Virus record (IMG/VR): IMGVR_UViG_3300004369_000172
Span: 1-22,118 of that record
Source: a virus
DNA: 22,118 nucleotides
Reading direction: 5' to 3' (one strand)
In this document: positions 22,007 through 22,118 of the stretch, piece by piece
Layout of the letters: every line of letters begins with the position of its first letter
Position numbering within the stretch: the first letter of the stretch is position 1
Made by a program: the position numbers and the translations under genes
The notes under the pieces: model-generated
Seen by the model: only the letters and a program-made list of their open reading frames with translations
Database searches by the model: none
Told to the model about the DNA's origin: nothing

Positions 22007-22118
22007 TTAGAATCCTAACCTATCGTTTGAAGTATTTCCAAACATACTATGCTCATCGTGTAACATTAACTGCCACGTTAATACATCTTTTGTGATTGGA
22101 TTATCTGTTTCGCTGATT
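22007..22118 (-). CDS. 3' end of an unidentified gene (partial)
   Basis: An open frame enters from the window edge on the minus strand and ends at TAA 22009-22007. It gives about 36 residues, including DVLTWQLMLHDEHSMFGNTS and ending NDRLGF. The composition and codons look like real coding sequence. A promoter for the lipoprotein begins seven bases after the stop. I do not recognise the protein. Given the region it may be another T4-like late gene. Confidence 0.6.
   Translation of the reverse strand, partial: ISETDNPITKDVLTWQLMLHDEHSMFGNTSNDRLGF

Overview
The window looks like part of the late region of a lytic, T4-like (contractile-tailed) marine myovirus genome. The DNA is AT-rich and packed with genes. 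It carries recognisable structural homologues: tail sheath gp18, a gp14-like neck protein, a gp15-like tail completion protein, a probable gp13-like connector and a gp1-like dNMP kinase. Repeated (G/T)ATAAATA boxes match the T4-type late promoter. The host cannot be fixed from this window. The glutamine-riboswitch leader and general style point to marine T4-like phages of the cyanophage/pelagiphage type, but no photosynthesis gene is visible.

Layout. (1) Positions 1-445: the end of an upstream gene, then a late promoter, two tandem glutamine-riboswitch aptamers and a 55-residue basic peptide, closed by a bidirectional terminator. (2) Positions 460-6144, minus strand: small membrane protein, conserved unknown, gp13-like protein, dNMP kinase and a very large tail sheath. 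(3) Positions 6180-14705: an accessory island lying between the gp13-like and gp14-like genes. On the minus strand it reads tRNA-Ser(GCU), glycosyltransferase-like protein, PLP aminotransferase-fold protein, amidinotransferase, two paralogous 2OG/Fe(II)-oxygenase-like proteins, NAD-dependent sugar epimerase/dehydratase and class B radical SAM enzyme. A divergent radical SAM/SPASM enzyme lies on the plus strand. (4) Positions 14737-18580, plus strand: gp14-like, coiled-coil protein, gp15-like, Nudix hydrolase and an unknown helical protein. (5) Positions 18581-22118, minus strand: a small unknown, a full-length membrane CHASE2-adenylate cyclase, an exported protein, a small acidic protein, a lipoprotein and the end of another gene.

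How it works together. The structural genes make the neck, tail terminus and sheath. The island encodes a set of enzymes (amidinotransferase, aminotransferase, epimerase, oxygenases, radical SAM) suited to building or decorating a nucleotide sugar or small guanidino/amino compound. The product is unknown. The cyclase and its exported neighbours look like an envelope/signalling module that could raise host cAMP. The riboswitch-controlled peptide ties expression to glutamine, suggesting interference with host nitrogen metabolism.

A striking regulatory feature is that six genes have the late-promoter box exactly five bases before their ATG. If initiation follows T4 rules, transcription would start at the ATG itself, giving leaderless late mRNAs. 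The same spacing logic puts the predicted start at the 5' edge of the first riboswitch aptamer and two bases before the tRNA.
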